64,000 bases of DNA from Anniella stebbinsi (GCA_029215795.1 JARDYH010000001.1:119500533-119564532); one strand, 5' to 3'; counted from the first letter of the stretch, positions 11,700 to 24,088 are shown. Numbers and translations are program-made. The notes: generated by a model not told the origin, from the sequence alone.

Positions 11700-12200
11700 C
11701 TTCTCAGGATCACTTCATAAAGTATGGATAATGTGGTACACAGTACGACCATATTCTGTGTATATACATGATGTTCCATGTAACGTGCAAGATACATATA
11801 TCTACTGTGTGTAAACACCAGGCAGAACTATGTAGTGCTTATACCTCTTTCTAGTATGTATGTATGTGCCATGTAACTGTAATGGGGAAAAAGATGTTTG
11901 CTTCTCTCTCCTGTTATGTACAGTACTACAGATATATAGAAACATGTACCAACTAATTCCTTTAAGGTGTGATGCCATTGCTAGGTTTTCTGGAAAGATC
12001 AAAAACATGCATGGTAATGACAACCATTTCTTGTATTTTATCCCCCAAACCATCCAATATATTGCTTCTCAATGAGGAGGTCCCATTTCTAGTTATCAGT
12101 GTTAATTAATAGCCTGTGAGGAACCTATCATTTATGAATTTATCAACCTATCAAAAACCAAGGCAGTTATTCTAGTGGCCATCATCACAGCCTAGAGCAA
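11700..12200. other. No recognised feature
   Basis: AT-rich sequence without clear coding or repeat signature. Confidence 0.5.
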
Positions 12201-12204
12201 TTAT

Positions 12205-12425
12205 TTTAGAGGGAAGAATGCAAGAAAGGGCCTTCTCAGGGGCTGCTCCCAGGCTTTGAAACTTCTTGCAAAGAGAGACCAGGCTAGGTTCCTAGGCTGC
12301 AGGCTTGCCTACTCTCCCATTTAGAGGGGAAAATAGCCTCTGTTAGGGTTCCCTCTTAGATTAGAAAAACATGTCCCTGCTTTCATTACCTTTATGGAGG
12401 CTTCAAAAAACAGTTTTATTCACAA
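12205..12425 (+). mobile_element. L2 LINE fragment
   Basis: GCAAGAAAGGGCCTTCTCAGGGGCTGCTCCCAGGCTTTG corresponds to the L2 ORF2 C-terminal 'ARKGLL.GCSQAL' region, followed by a decayed remainder. Short and broken. Confidence 0.5.
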
Positions 12426-12436
12426 TTAGTCTAAAG

Positions 12437-12576
12437 CAGGGTGGGCAACACGCGGCCCTGCAGAAGGTTTGGCTTCCAACTCCCTTCAGCCATAGCCAGC
12501 ATAGCCAATAGCGGTTGTAGGCCAAATGGGAGTTGCATATCAAAACATCAGAAGGGTCACAAGTTGCCCACCCCTG
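12437..12576. mobile_element. hAT-type MITE (140 bp)
   Basis: CAGGGTGGGCAAC at the left is inverted as GTTGCCCACCCCTG at the right; an inner pair is CCAACTCCC and GGGAGTTGC. The ends resemble the element at 9461. Flanking 8-mers do not match clearly, so the target duplication has decayed or the boundaries are slightly off. Confidence 0.75.
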
Positions 12577-12579
12577 AGC

Positions 12580-14455
12580 GAAGTTGTCCAAAAATTGAGC
12601 TTACTAGGTCAAAAGTGAAGATGTCCCAACACAACTCAACTCCTTGGCAAGCTTAAGCAGAAAACTACGACCTAATTAGCAAATACCTGCTACAATATTG
12701 TCACAACCCCAAGCAGAAGTTCATCCAACTTCTATGGCAAATAATATTCTGCTGGGCATCTTCCATGTCACCGAATCAACAAACAAAATGACCTATGCTG
12801 CGCAAGGAAGGGTCCATGACACCACTATCTAGCTACAATTTAGCATTTATTTAATGCAACAAAGTGCTTGGTGTTGAACAGAGCAATGAATTGGCATAGT
12901 CCTACTCCCTGTCCTTGGGACTTAAGTACCTAATTCAAAAAGTTCAGTCACTGGCAACCTTAGCAATCAGTATTTATGTCTGTATCCCAACAATTTAGCT
13001 GCCAACCCCCACCCACCCACTCACCCACCAACCTTCATAACCAGCCCTACAACAAGTATATAACCAATGAACAGTTAACAAAGTAGCACATCCTTTGGGA
13101 ACCAACAGGAAAGAAAGAAGAAAAGTGTTCAATTCAGCCAAGTTCTGGGAGGTATTTGTTGTACAAACGTAGGTTTAGAATGACATTTGGCATTTTAAAA
13201 ACTCCAGCATAGCAAAGCCAAAGGAAGTCTGGAACTGGTTTAGAGATAGCAAGCTCTTTTCAATTCTTTGAAATTTCAATTAAGTTAATACGAACAAAAG
13301 CACTCATCTCATCCAAAACATCCAGTGAGAGTTGAAATTGATGTTTTCAGTAGTGGACTCCCTCCATTTGGCTGTATTGATGCCTGGGAGTAAAGTTGGT
13401 TTCATCAGACAGACAGAAATACTGGCCATTTAATAAAACAGTCTTAGCATTTCTTTGCAACCTGCTATATCTCTTCCCCCTCCCCTCTCGTCCTCCACCC
13501 CACCCCAACCACACACACACAGAGAGATTTAAACTTCTATTTAACTGATGCAAGTGTGAAATATACATAGGCTTCATCTGAATTACTAAAATAAATTCCT
13601 ACAGAGGTTAGGCTTCACCCTCAAAGCCTATTTATGTTAGGATAGACATGCGTGAGAGCTACTCCCAACTATATTTCAAAAGCTTCAAAGCCTTGAGACT
13701 CCATGGACTTCTTCTCCAAAGTATTTCCTAGCTTTGAAGTCAGCCTCAGGTGGTCCTATTCTTAGCAAACTGCTGCAACTGTTGTAAAGAAAGAGACTTG
13801 ACATAAAGGTATCTTCCTTATTCTATTTTATTCATTTTCATTACTACTCCTGATAGTGGAAGATTTATGCAGCAATCTTGGCAATTTAAAGACCCTAGGA
13901 AATATGAAAGCAGGCAAAATGGCTTCCTTGAGATGTGGAGGTTTCCTCTCATTTTTATTTATTTGTTACCTTTCCGTCCCACTGTTTTGCCAAGGAGCTT
14001 GGTATGGCCTCATAACAGCCCTAAGTAGGTTAGTTTGTGAGATTTATTCCCTTCAATTGTCCTAGCTGAAAAATAAATACATACACAGAAACAAACTTTC
14101 TCTCTCACACACACACCCCACACACATACTGGAAGTATCCTGGCTTTCCTGGAATAAGCCTGAGGTGGAAATGTCATAACACATCCTCTCTTGCTATTTT
14201 ATCATTTTTGATCCTATGACTACTTGCACTGTGCAGTAACCAGTGAGACAGTTTGGGCAAAACCAGTAGTGGCCTTTGCATGATGCAGGAGGGCAATACT
14301 CAACCTTGCCTTTCAACATTGAGAGGTAGCAGTGCTAGAGCTAACGTTGTACAAGTGCTGTATGGCTAGTCACTATAGTCCAAAACATTAGCTATAATAT
14401 ATGGAAATGTGCATGTCATTGGGGATGAGACCCAAATCATCCAGCTGCTTTGGCT
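12580..14455. other. No gene; minor repeats
   Basis: (CCCA)n-like tract near 13010-13035. 13955-14075 holds a decayed L2-tail-like stretch (TTTATTTATTTGTTACCTTTCCGTCCCACTG). AC-rich tracts occur near 13510 and 14106. Nothing coding. Confidence 0.45.
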
Positions 14456-14822
14456 TTTGAATAATAATACTTTAATATCTGTATAATGCTTCCAAGTATT
14501 CAAAGTGTTTCACATGCATCATTTAGTTGTAATCATTATGACAACTCTGTAAGTTAAGTTGCTATCACTATCCCACGTGTTACAAATGGGTGTGTTGCTG
14601 AGGCTGAGAGAGAGAGAGGCTTACCTAAGGCTAAATTCACCAAGCCTGCACATTGTTTTAATGGTTTTAATTGGTTTTTACTGCTTTTAAATGTTATATT
14701 GGTTTTAGCTTGATCAATGGTTTAATTTGTTTTTAGCTCTGTATATTTATTGTTTTATATTGTTGCATAATTTTATTTGTACGCTGCCCTGAGATCCTAG
14801 TGATATAGGGCAGGATACAAAT

Positions 14823-14856
<34 letters not shown>

Positions 14857-14985
14857 ATAGAAAAGGACACCTTGTGAGTTCATAGAAGAAAGAAGATTTG
14901 AACTCTGGACTCCCTGAGTCATACCTCAGTCTCTTAGCTACTACTCTGCACCAGAGTTGCAGCTGCTTGTGAGGCAGACAAGCCA
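14456..14985 (-). mobile_element. MIR/CORE-SINE-like element split by L2 tail
   Basis: On the minus strand this resembles a CORE-SINE. On the plus strand one sees the TATCCCACGTGTTACAAATGGG block, the GAGGCTGAGAGAGAG.GGCTTACCTAAGG block, then after 14859 GATTTGAACTCTGGACTCC and a weak anticodon-arm region. Order and wording match an inverted MIR. Positions 14640-14859 are a foreign L2 tail. Confidence 0.6.
14640..14859 (+). mobile_element. L2 3' UTR inserted in SINE
   Basis: A T-rich 3' UTR ends in CGCTGCCCTGAGATCCTAGTGATATAGGGCAGGATACAAATAG and (AAAT)n at 14827-14859, the usual layout of an L2-type tail. It divides the MIR-like element into two halves. Confidence 0.7.
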
Positions 14986-15290
14986 AAATGGATGCCTGTC
15001 AACTAATCATTCTGCCATTGCTTTGAGATTAACAGTTGAGTTGCTGCCTCCTTAAGGAGCTTTCTATGCTTTTGAGCTACATTTATTAGTAAATTAATCT
15101 TGTATGAAGTAGAATAAGAAAAATAGTTCTCTTTTTGCGTAAAACTGAAATGGTAAACTAAACCGTGACTTACTGAAATGGCAATAAGCAGGATATAATG
15201 ATGGGGAGAAGATAGCTTGGGCAGAGTTTGACCATCAGAAGAACCGGAGAACAGAAATGTGTCTCCTAAGTTATACTTGAGAGACACTAG

Positions 15291-15859
15291 GGGGGTATCC
15301 ACACAGTCCTTTGGAACGTTTTAAATTGTATTTTAAAACGTTCCAAATAGGTACGTTCTAAAACATCTTAGGCCACATTACTGAGTACTCACGTTACAGG
15401 AGAACAGTCTTCTGTCTTTAAAGCGGTGTGTGCGGTCACACGCTGTTCTGCCCTGTCTCTTTCTCTTTCGTTTTTTCAGTGAATTTAGGGCAAGGCATTG
15501 TGGGGGTTGTAGTTCAGTTACACACTTCCTTCTTAGTTCCTCTGTCATTCCCTAGCGAGTATAGGGCTAAGAATTGTGGGTGTTGTAGTTCACTGGTCCA
15601 CTTCCTCTTTCTTCCCCACCAATCAACTGCTCAGCATTTGGGCACCAGTAAAGGAAGCACTGCCCCCATGAAGCACAAACGGTAAGGAAAGACACATTCT
15701 TTTACTTAAAACGATTTATTAAAAGTGAAACCGTTGTATATAACTGAAGGGAGTTTTAAAAAACCTCAGATATACAACGTTATAGGGAGTGCGTCATGTG
15801 GCCCAAAGAGTTTTCATAACCCTTATAAAACGTCAAAAAACTCGTGTGTAGATCCGCCC
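15291..15859 (+). mobile_element. 569-bp TIR element, copy A
   Basis: Ends GGGGGTATCCACACAG and (inverted) GGGCGGATCTACACACGAG, with TAG on both sides (15288-15290, 15860-15862). The body contains a ~75-bp direct duplication (two 'GGC(A)AGG/TAAGAATTGTGGG.GTTGTAGTTCA' units near 15490 and 15565). An inverted homologue lies at 33934-34520 and a distant one at 48011-48501. No transposase frame. Confidence 0.85.
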
Positions 15860-15862
15860 TAG

Positions 15863-17205
15863 TTATATGATGTCCAGTTTACCATTCCACTTAAAAAATT
15901 CAACTGAATATTTAGAAATTTATAGCCAACGTCACAACTGTATTACAGTGGATATTCTATAGGGCTGCCAAACCAGAAGAGCAACCAAAATGGAATACAC
16001 AACATAAATCTAGAGATGGACACATTAGTTTCCAAACAATGCTTCCATAGGATTAAAGTTATTGTACTTGTAAATCTGCTTTATGTATGCTCCATTCCAA
16101 AGCTCTGTGGACATTTGGATGCATACACGGAGCTCCCCGCTGTTGTTGCTACATAGTAGGAAGATATTTAAGGTAGTGGTTTCTAGCTATGAAAGATTTA
16201 ATTCGTTTTTCAAAGAAAACTAAATAATTAGGCCATCATTGGCTGGTAGTCTACAACATTGGTCTTAAGGCAGTGCCAGCAAAAGGTCACTGGACATAAG
16301 GGTTGGAACAAGAATGACAAATGATTCTAAAATACTCAGGTGGAGGGGAATAAAAAGCCCATGTTTGCTATTTTTATTGTCAGAGAAATCAATTTAACAT
16401 GTTAATTGGATGAAATATTTGAGTGAAACTCTACAGAATTGAAAATAAACCCTAGGCATGGCCATTCATTTTCTAAAGATAGACTGGCTACAAGCATGTA
16501 ATCTCAGGGGATGTTTAATTAATCTTGTTGATAAAAACATGAAAATGATGGATGATTCCTTCTTCAAAAATACCACTAAACAAGGTATTTTAAGAGGTTT
16601 TAGGCTTGGAGCTCTGAGTAATTTACCTGCTCTGAACTCTGAGGAAATGAAGCACAGTCTATGTCAGGTGAGTGACTGCACCTTCATTAATCACACTGCT
16701 CAATACCTACTTTTCGGTGGTAACCTCTGGCCATCAGCCAACACTAGACCTGGCTGCACTACATTAATGGGAAGAAAAATGCCAAACAGGATATTATGAA
16801 GCCAACTCATTCGTGATACTGCTGTTCAATTTAAATGCCGTAATTCTAATGGTGTATGCATGGGGTTCAAGTTATTTTTTCCTTATTCTTCAAAGGGTAT
16901 TTTACATTTTAAACCTATTTAATGAAAACACAGATCTCAAGCCAAAAACATTCTTTCCGTTTTAATCCAGAAATTTATCTTAATCCCACAAATGAGCAAA
17001 GGCCTTGCTAACATCAGGAATAAATTCTGCCAGTTCCATGCCCCTATACTTCAGAGAGTGAACCCATGAGGCTATGTTCATGACTTGCCATTAGTTGTGG
17101 CAAGAAAAGTGCATTCCGGACAAGTGGTTGGGGATGAATGTTGTGTTGAAAGAACTGAGCATTGAGTTCATCAATGCTTTATTCTAGATATTTAGGGTTT
17201 GAAAT
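15863..17205. other. No recognised feature
   Basis: AT-rich sequence. A 113-codon open frame at 16458 has no recognisable domain and a composition like its surroundings, so I do not call it a gene. Confidence 0.5.
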
Positions 17206-17207
17206 AA

Positions 17208-17282
17208 AATCCTGTATTGAGCAGGGGGTTGGACTCGATGGCCTTATAGGCCCCTTCCAACTCTACTATTCTTTGATTCTAT
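17208..17282 (+). mobile_element. CR1 LINE 3' end
   Basis: TTGGACTCGATGGCCTTATAGGCCCCTTCCAACTCTACTATT followed by TTTGATTCTATGA is the classic CR1 3' terminus with its short ATTCTATGA repeat. 5'-truncated to under 100 bp. Confidence 0.92.
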
Positions 17283-17415
17283 GAAATTAGAAGATAGATG
17301 GATAGATACAAGAAACATAGATCAGACTTCCTTGGTTAAATCTCCAAAGGTTATCATAGCCCAAATAATTAATTAATATCAGTAGATTTATACCAGACTA
17401 CAATATTATCTTACA

Positions 17416-17490
17416 ATCTGATTAATGCTGCACTTTTACACATGCTTACTTGAAAGTAAGTGCCGCTCTTTTCTGAGTATTCATACATAG
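17416..17490. repeat. Short hairpin repeat
   Basis: CATGCTTACTTGAAAGTAAGTGCCGCTC followed by ATACATAGG belongs to the same hairpin family as 2566-2650; the centre is a TTACTTGAAAGTAA inverted repeat. Confidence 0.45.
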
Positions 17491-17574
17491 GTTTGAGCAG
17501 CCAAACATTTCTTTTTTCTAGAAAGAGGAGGCAAACATCTCTGTATCAGCGTAACAGAGAGACTGAGGTAGCAC

Positions 17575-18230
17575 AGCTGATGTGCAGTCCTTTAGCAAGG
17601 GAGGAGGGGTGATTGTGACTTTTCCCACTTCTGTGATCAGCACTCATGGAGCATTCATGGGTGCCATTGTGGTAGGACATGTGCCCTGTGACAGTGTTTC
17701 CGCATGAGAATCGGAAGAAGTGAGCAGGTGATGCGGCTATGGGGCAGTTTTTTTATGACTCGCCAGAGATGTGCACGAATACAAATGCACAGCTACACTT
17801 TGGGTGATTGGCAGTCCATCAAATATGTGATGCTGCGCACAGATATGTTTGTGTTAAAAAATAATAATACACACTTTTGGTGCCAAAACATGCTGATACA
17901 CATCCAAAACATGTGGCGAAAAAGGTGGCCATGTCCACTCCCACACACCTCCAAAACCGCTGGACACACTCCTGGCCATGGGTTGGCTGATCGCTGAGCT
18001 GGGAACCTGGGCTGAACAACAACAGCTTCACGTGGGGGCGCGATCACCAGCCATGGACTTCGGGATTGTTGTGAAAGAGGGGGGAGGGAACCACAACAAA
18101 TCCAGTCAGGGATATGCCGGAATAACTGAGTGGTGGACTCGAGATCACAGCGGGATCAGTTGTGCATCATGTGGCCTAGTAGGGATGACTTTGATATTAT
18201 TCTGGAATAAACGGTTAGTCTAGACACCCC
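17575..18230. mobile_element. TIR element homologous to 3037-3636
   Basis: Colinear with the element at 3037: TGCAGTCCTTTAGCAAGGGA, then 'TGCTGCGCACAGATATGTTTGTGTT', then 'AATAACTGAGTGGTGGACTCGAGATCAC'. The right end GGTTAGTCTAGACACCCC is a diverged form of the shared TIR. The left boundary is approximate. Confidence 0.65.
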
Positions 18231-18663
18231 TGTAGTTATATGCTATGACCTTGTTCTTTGGAAGAAAAACCAAGAAATAAACCCCTGTATCTGCAACTAG
18301 AGTTTAAAAGTATAAAGGAACACATGTCTCAAATAATCTGTGGGGCTGTCTTCACAGGCCCTTTCCTGCAGCTTGGCTGTGTTGTACGGTCCTTTGCAAC
18401 ACATGATGCCATGGCCAGCGCATTCCAAACCAGTCACTTCTGCCTGAAAAAGCTACAGTATCAGAGAGTCCTTTTACTTCATTCTTTTACATTAAAGTGG
18501 TTCCCAGGCATTTCATCTGTAATGTGCCCCTATGCCTCCTCATTAAATACTGGGCGTGCCTGTGACCTGGCTGTGATGTGGGCTGGCCCTTCCCCCATTC
18601 ACATCTTTAGTGTTCCAGTTGAGAGCCATCTATGTGCTTCCTGCATTAATTAACTCCGGAACT

Positions 18664-18935
18664 TTGTTAATTCGCTTCTCTGGTGTGTTGTTAGCTCCAG
18701 AGCTGCACAGCTCTAGAGTTGCAAAGGGACTGTGTTAATTCACTTCTGTGATGTGGTGTTAGCACTGGAGTTGCGCAGCTCCAGATTTGCAAAGGTCTGT
18801 GTTAATTCATTTCAACAGAGTTGCAAAAGGACTGTGTTAATTCGCTTCTGTGATGTGGTGTTAGTTCCAGAGCTGTTTAGCTCTAGAGTTGGGAGTTGTG
18901 TTAATAGGGCTCTCTGATGTAGTGTTAGGCCTGGT
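18664..18935 (+). repeat. Minisatellite, period ~68 bp
   Basis: About four and a half units start at 18664, 18732, 18799 (internally shortened to ~35 bp), 18834 and 18897. Unit hallmarks: TGTGTTAATTCGCTTCTGTGATGTGGTGTTAG, then CTCCAGAGCTGCACAGCTCTAGAG (a hairpin), then TTGCAAAGGGAC. Units differ at several positions, so the array is not recent. Confidence 0.85.
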
Positions 18936-18959
18936 GCAATACTTTTTGGAGTGAGGTTT

Positions 18960-19735
18960 ATTTGTGCTGGTGGGATGCTTTCATGGGGGGCCAGTATTGT
19001 GGATTCATTACTCTCCATTCCCATTCATTAAACTATAGTTGCATGGGGAACATGGAGAAGGGCGGCTAACAAGCATCTCTCCAGATGACATTGGTTCTAC
19101 TCTGCCCCCACCACCACACACACACACACACACACAACCAGAAGTATGTCTTTTCCGGCATGAAAAGACAGGTTTTAGGGACATCTGGCTCCACCATGTA
19201 ACAATGGTGGAGCGGAGCTGATTTCAGCATACTGCAGAGAATAACAACAATGCACTCTCCTCCCATGTTCATGAAGATGAGTTCTATGTTGATGAAACTA
19301 AGTCTGTTTTTCATGAATAGTTGCATGTTCCATTTAAAAATGGACTGAAAGATTTTAACTCTTATTATATTCTCATTTCAAATCTGTTACAGGGCATTTT
19401 CATGTAATGGCATATGAATTATTAGGTATGTTCCAATCTTTCCATCTATACTGAATTGGCCATCCACTTATGTACAAACCCTAATCATCTGATTTTTGCA
19501 GTTTATTGGGTGCCTAATATTAACAGACATGCCACCATACAAAAAGAGGTATAGGAGTCATCCCTGGCCTGAGAGAAGGAGGAGGATAAAGTACTTCTCT
19601 TTGAGGAACTTACTGAACTCCACCCTTGCCCAGGTGCCGGTCTGTTAACAATGGAGACAAATGTCCAGTCTTCTTCTTGAAAGCAGAGCATAATGATAAC
19701 CTTCTTATGAAAAAGTGTGCAATGCTGATAGGTAA
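18960..19735. other. No gene; CA repeat
   Basis: (CA)n at 19115-19136 after a C-rich run. Nothing else recognised. Confidence 0.55.
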
Positions 19736-19737
19736 AA

Positions 19738-19950
19738 TATGTTGGGGAAAATATCTTTCTGAAACCCTGGAGAGCCACTGCCTGTCATAGCCTAGAATCA
19801 GTGATTCCAAACTCCAGGTCCCCAGATATTATTGGATATAACGCAAAACATCTCCAGCTAGGATTCCCAATGGTCAGAGATGATGGGAATTGTAAATCAA
19901 GGTTGGGAGCCCCTATAATGCTGAATTAGATGGACCAATAGTTTGACCCT
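19738..19950 (+). mobile_element. tRNA-derived SINE (3' part) split by hAT MITE
   Basis: CTTTCTGAAACCCTGGAGAGCCACTGCC is the SINE middle. After an insertion, GAATTAGATGGACCAATAGTTTGACCCTG continues its 3' end. Compare the less interrupted copy at 32469. The tRNA-like head is missing. Confidence 0.7.
19799..19916. mobile_element. hAT-like MITE within SINE
   Basis: Left CAGTGATTCCAAACTCCAGGTCCCC and right AAGGTTGGGAGCCCCTA are imperfectly inverted; inner arms GGATTCCCAATGG and ATGATGGGAATTGTA also pair. Typical short palindromic hAT derivative. Exact ends uncertain. Confidence 0.6.
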
Positions 19951-19954
19951 GTGA

Positions 19955-20936
19955 CAGAACAAAAATAACTAGTGCTGAATAGCCCATGAAATAAGAAAAA
20001 TACTTTCAATGAATGCCTTTGCTCCTGTGAGTACATCCTCAAAGTGTCTTCTTGTGACTAGGTGAGCATTGAAAAGTGGGCAAGGCAAGGGAAAAACACT
20101 GCCCAAAATGACTTCCAGCCACATTACCCTATGGTGAGGCAGAAATGTCAGGCATGCACATGAGTGGCTGTTGTTCTTTTATGGATTCCATGCACTAATG
20201 ATCCTTGTAAAGAGGTTTTTACTTCCCTGTGACATCAGTATCAAGTACCATAACTTCACTCATCATCACTTCATTAATATTAATATGAAGGGGTAGTTTG
20301 TACAGAGAAAACATAGATCAGCTGACTTCCTTTTCCAAAGATCTCCTTGCATGAAGTGAACATTTATGAGTCTTCAGTTTGGCTACCTTCCCAGATAGCA
20401 GCAGGTTATGGGAATTAAAAAGGAGAATTAGGTTAAGGACTTGAAAATAAAACTTTAAAAATTCTCTTTTCAGCAGGTAAATGTCAGTTAACACAGACAG
20501 GAATATTCTCGGCTCCATTTGATTGAGCTGGCATTACAGTAAGTTAGCAACCTTTGTACTGTGCATTATCTTCCTCCTTACAAGTGACCAGTTTTGTAAG
20601 CATCTATCCTCCTACTGGATCTCCTTCATGGAATATAAATTGAACCAGATGCCAGTGAGCAAACTCAATTTTATGTTCTAACAGGTTCACTGCAATGTGA
20701 CGGTGAAAGGCCCTTTGCCAAGAGGAGAGGCAAGCTGCTTCTCAATGCATTCACCAGGTGTGCCGAGAGAACTTGTTTGCAAAGGCCTGATTTTAAGATG
20801 TAATCACGTAATCTTCCGACAGGTACTACACAGGCACAAATGAAGAGAGGGAGAGTACTATGACACAGGGAGACGCTAATGGATATGATCTGGAAACAAA
20901 TTGGCATGATCTCAGAGTAAAGTCATGGCATGCAAA

Positions 20937-20971
<35 letters not shown>

Positions 20972-21860
20972 AAAAATGAAGTAAAAGAGGTATATTTGCT
21001 AAACCTTAGTGTGAATATACAGAGGAAATAATGACTAGCTGTCTATGAGCTGCATGCAAATCAGGGAATTAATCTGCAAAAAATTGTTTTATGCTATAGA
21101 AGCCCACAAACAGATTTGCCTCGGCAACAGTAAATCAAACGTGTGGGTAGTTCAGCTTGACTGATGGCTACACATGCCACTGGCAGCAGGGCAGTGACAT
21201 ATATGGAATAGCAATAAATAGTTGCACTGGCAGCTCAGCAGCCCTTGCTCAATGTCACAAGAGGAAGATGGAAGGCTTAGGGAGAAAATTAAAAGTCAAA
21301 CTGGAGAAAACGATTTGCTTTTCTGCACCTATTCTGATATTTTGCCTTTGCACTGGACTAGAACAGAAGCTATTCAACAAAGAGATGAAATTTTGTTTGA
21401 ACCAAACAAATTGAATCTACCTATTGACCTTTGTATTGTAGTTCACCTTATGAGGGGCATCATCCCCGTTTCTCTCTCTCTCCTTTATTCCATAATACTG
21501 AGAAGTAGGACGGAGAAGTATTGGGTGCCAGGGGTTGGATCTAGGATCTGCCTTCTCTGAGAAGAAAATACCTTCTTCTAGAGGAAAAGTTCTGCTTGCT
21601 GGAAGGTCCCTCTACCCAATTTGGGGGGGATCTGCCTCTGCCCCACAGCTCATCCCTTTCACCAGGGTGTCCTGACTCTCTGAATAGCATTTGCAAGGGC
21701 TGGAGAGGCCACTGTGAGAAGGAGGGTGTAGGGATGTTCTGACAGTGCAGTTTTGGGTTTAAGACCTGGATTTAAGATTAAAGCTACCACCAAGTTTCAC
21801 CCTTCAGTGAAACTCCCAGGTAAAGAGACATTAATTCCAGGGCATTCATCCAAATCCATG
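19955..21860. other. No gene; (AG)n tract
   Basis: (AG)n at 20939-20969. Open frames at 20318, 20671 and 21222 show no domain and no supporting splice or start context. Nothing else recognised. Confidence 0.5.
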
Positions 21861-21864
21861 TAAG

Positions 21865-21970
21865 AGCACAAGAACATAAGAACTACCTTGTTGGATCAAA
21901 ACAAAAGCCGACTTCATCTAGCACTCTGTCTTCAACAATGGCCAACCTGATGTCCAGCTTGGACAGAGCA
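21865..21970 (-). mobile_element. CR1-group LINE 3' end
   Basis: AAGAACATAAGAACTACCTTGTTGGATCAAAACAAAAGC... TCAACAATGGCCAACC is the complement of the tail at 40500-40560 ('TTGGCCACTGTG...CTGATCCAGCATGGCTCTTCTTATGTTCTT'). Confidence 0.7.
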
Positions 21971-22448
21971 TTGTGGAAAGAAACATCCTCTCCATGTACA
22001 TACATTGCTTTAGTTAGATATTATCCCATGGTGGATCAGCTGTTCAGCAGGGAAGGAAGAATGCAGGGCCTAAATCCACCCCAAACAGATTATCAGTAGT
22101 TTTTACAATCCAGCTGGGGCCCTGCTCTCACCATCAATGGTATTTAGGACCAGTTCCAGGTTTTGTGAGCTCTGAAGGTGAGACTTTGATCTGCTGTGGG
22201 CTTCTCTGCACACAAGTCTCTGCACCCCCTAGCTGAACCCTCTTCCTGCTCACAACCCAGCTAGTGGCACCTATGTTGTACCTACAAGGAGCTTTGTGCA
22301 AGCCCTGCCCAACCTCATCCATATCAAGCCTTGGGAGCTGGAAGGGAGCATGACAGGGTGAGATGTGGAGAGGAAGACAATAAGCTTTCCAGAGGGAAAA
22401 CAAGTGCCTGCAGCAAGTGAGAATTGGCGAGACAGTGCCAGCCTAAAC

Positions 22449-22838
22449 ATATTATTATTATTATTGTTTGTTTGTTTGTTTGTTTATATAATTATTACCC
22501 GCCTCTCCCTCTGGATCGAGGCAGGGAACAACATCAAATATAAAATACATAACACTGATTAAAAGCACATAAAACTAATACATTGTTAAAATACCAATAA
22601 AACTCTTAAAATTCAACTGGGTAGGCCTGCCGGAAGAGATTGGTCTTTATAGCTTTCTTAAAGTCAAAGAAACTATTAAGTTGACGGATCTCCTCCGGCA
22701 GGCCATTCCACAGTCTGGGAGCAGCAGAAGAGAAGGTCCTCTGGGTAACGGTTGTCAGACTGGTTTTGGCTGACTGTAGCAAATTCTTCCCAGAGGACCT
22801 GAGTGTGCGGGGTGGATTGTATGGGAGAAGGCGATCAA
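22449..22838 (-). mobile_element. L2 LINE 3' end
   Basis: (ATT)n and (GTTT)n, then CCCGCCTCTCCCTCTGGATCGAGGCAGGGAACAACATC, then the inverted ORF2 C-terminus (LWNGLPEEIRQLNSL-type residues). It closely matches 622-1020, so both come from the same subfamily. 5'-truncated. Confidence 0.85.
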
Positions 22839-22924
22839 TTTATATTCTGCCTGTAAACAAAATACCCTAGTCAGCTAAGGAAGAGAAGGAAGTAGCCTCC
22901 TTGCCCAAGTCATGGCACACAGAG

Positions 22925-23100
22925 CCCATGGCCAATCAAATCATTTTGGCATCTGAGGCATAAAATCTCACAAATGCCTCTCTCCTTCCTGGCAGTAATA
23001 ATAACAACAATAATTAATTAAATAACAACTAATTTGCTGTCTTTTCATGACACCCCAAATCAGCTTCCTCACTCTGTTAATGGTAGAGCCAGCCCTGATC
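22925..23100. mobile_element. hAT-like MITE fragment ('GAGCCAGCCCTG' end)
   Basis: Matches 42885-43052: 'CATCTGAGGCATAAAATCTCACAAATGCC', 'TTAATTAAATAAC', 'ACACCCCAAATCAGC', 'GAGCCAGCCCTGAT'. Only the right end is present. Confidence 0.55.
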
Positions 23101-23732
23101 TGTGCCAAGACAGAGAGGGTCATTCTGCTATTACCAGTCAAGAGCGTACAAAAACAATGACAATATTAGCAGCCCTTGGATGAAAGTGAGGCCACTGGGT
23201 GTGGTCTCTTCTATGCGCACTCAGTGCAATATGTTTTCTTTCCTCAATTTATATCTTACAGTAAGCTAATTATTCCAACCCCTCGTATTTTAGTTAACAA
23301 GGAAAACACAACAGTAGAAAAGTGGCCTTAATTTGTAAAATCCCTGTGGAAAAAAACCTATCCCTTCATACTATGCTCCACACAGCTATACTGCAATCTC
23401 AGCTGAATTTGTGAAGAGTAGTGCCATAATTTTATCAGCATGAATTTGGTAAAGCCTTTTCATCATGAGCAATGAATGATCTGTGTTGTTGCTCATTAGG
23501 AAAGGAATAGAAAATAAAACTGCCAATATAATCGTGCCTTTATATAAATCAATGGCTCAACCACATTTGGAATGCTGTGTGCAGTTCTGGTGGCTACACC
23601 TTAAAAAGGAAATTACAGAGGGGGGAACTATGCAGAAAAGGGCAACCCAAAAGAGGCCAGAACAACTGTGCTAAATAGGAAAGGCTACAAATACTACAAG
23701 AAAGGGTGTATTTTCTTGACTAGGTTGTAAAC

Positions 23733-24088
23733 CACTGGGGTCCCCTCTACAAGATTTCGGTTTGACGCCCGGTTGCCCAATTATGCGCATATACACAGAA
23801 GCACATTTACTCCTAATACCTATTCACTAGAGGCGGTGAAGCGCATTACGGGCTATATGAAATGTGCTTTAAAGTTGTTTACACATGGAGAATCGCACGT
23901 TTACATGGCCATAAGGCACTTTAACTCCCAAAGCAAATTAAAACTCGCTATTTAACGCTCATTCAAAAATGTGAATAATCGGAGATGAAAAGCGCCTCAA
24001 CCCCTGATTTGCGCTCCGCTCTTGTAGAGGTAAAATCTGTAATGCGCCTTGAAAGAGCTTTAAATTGCTCTTGTAGAGGCACCCCTAG
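23733..24088. mobile_element. MITE with 'CTCTACAAGA' TIRs
   Basis: ACTGGGGTCCCCTCTACAAGA at 23734 is inverted at 24068-24087 (CTCTTGTAGAGGCACCCCTAG). A second CTCTTGTAGAGG lies at 24022. The interior is rich in CpG and GCGC words, unlike its surroundings. No target duplication visible. No ORF with a domain. Confidence 0.75.

Noticed and set aside
16458..16799. 113-codon open frame
   Set aside because: No recognisable domain, and no sign of splice sites or codon bias; expected by chance in 64 kb.
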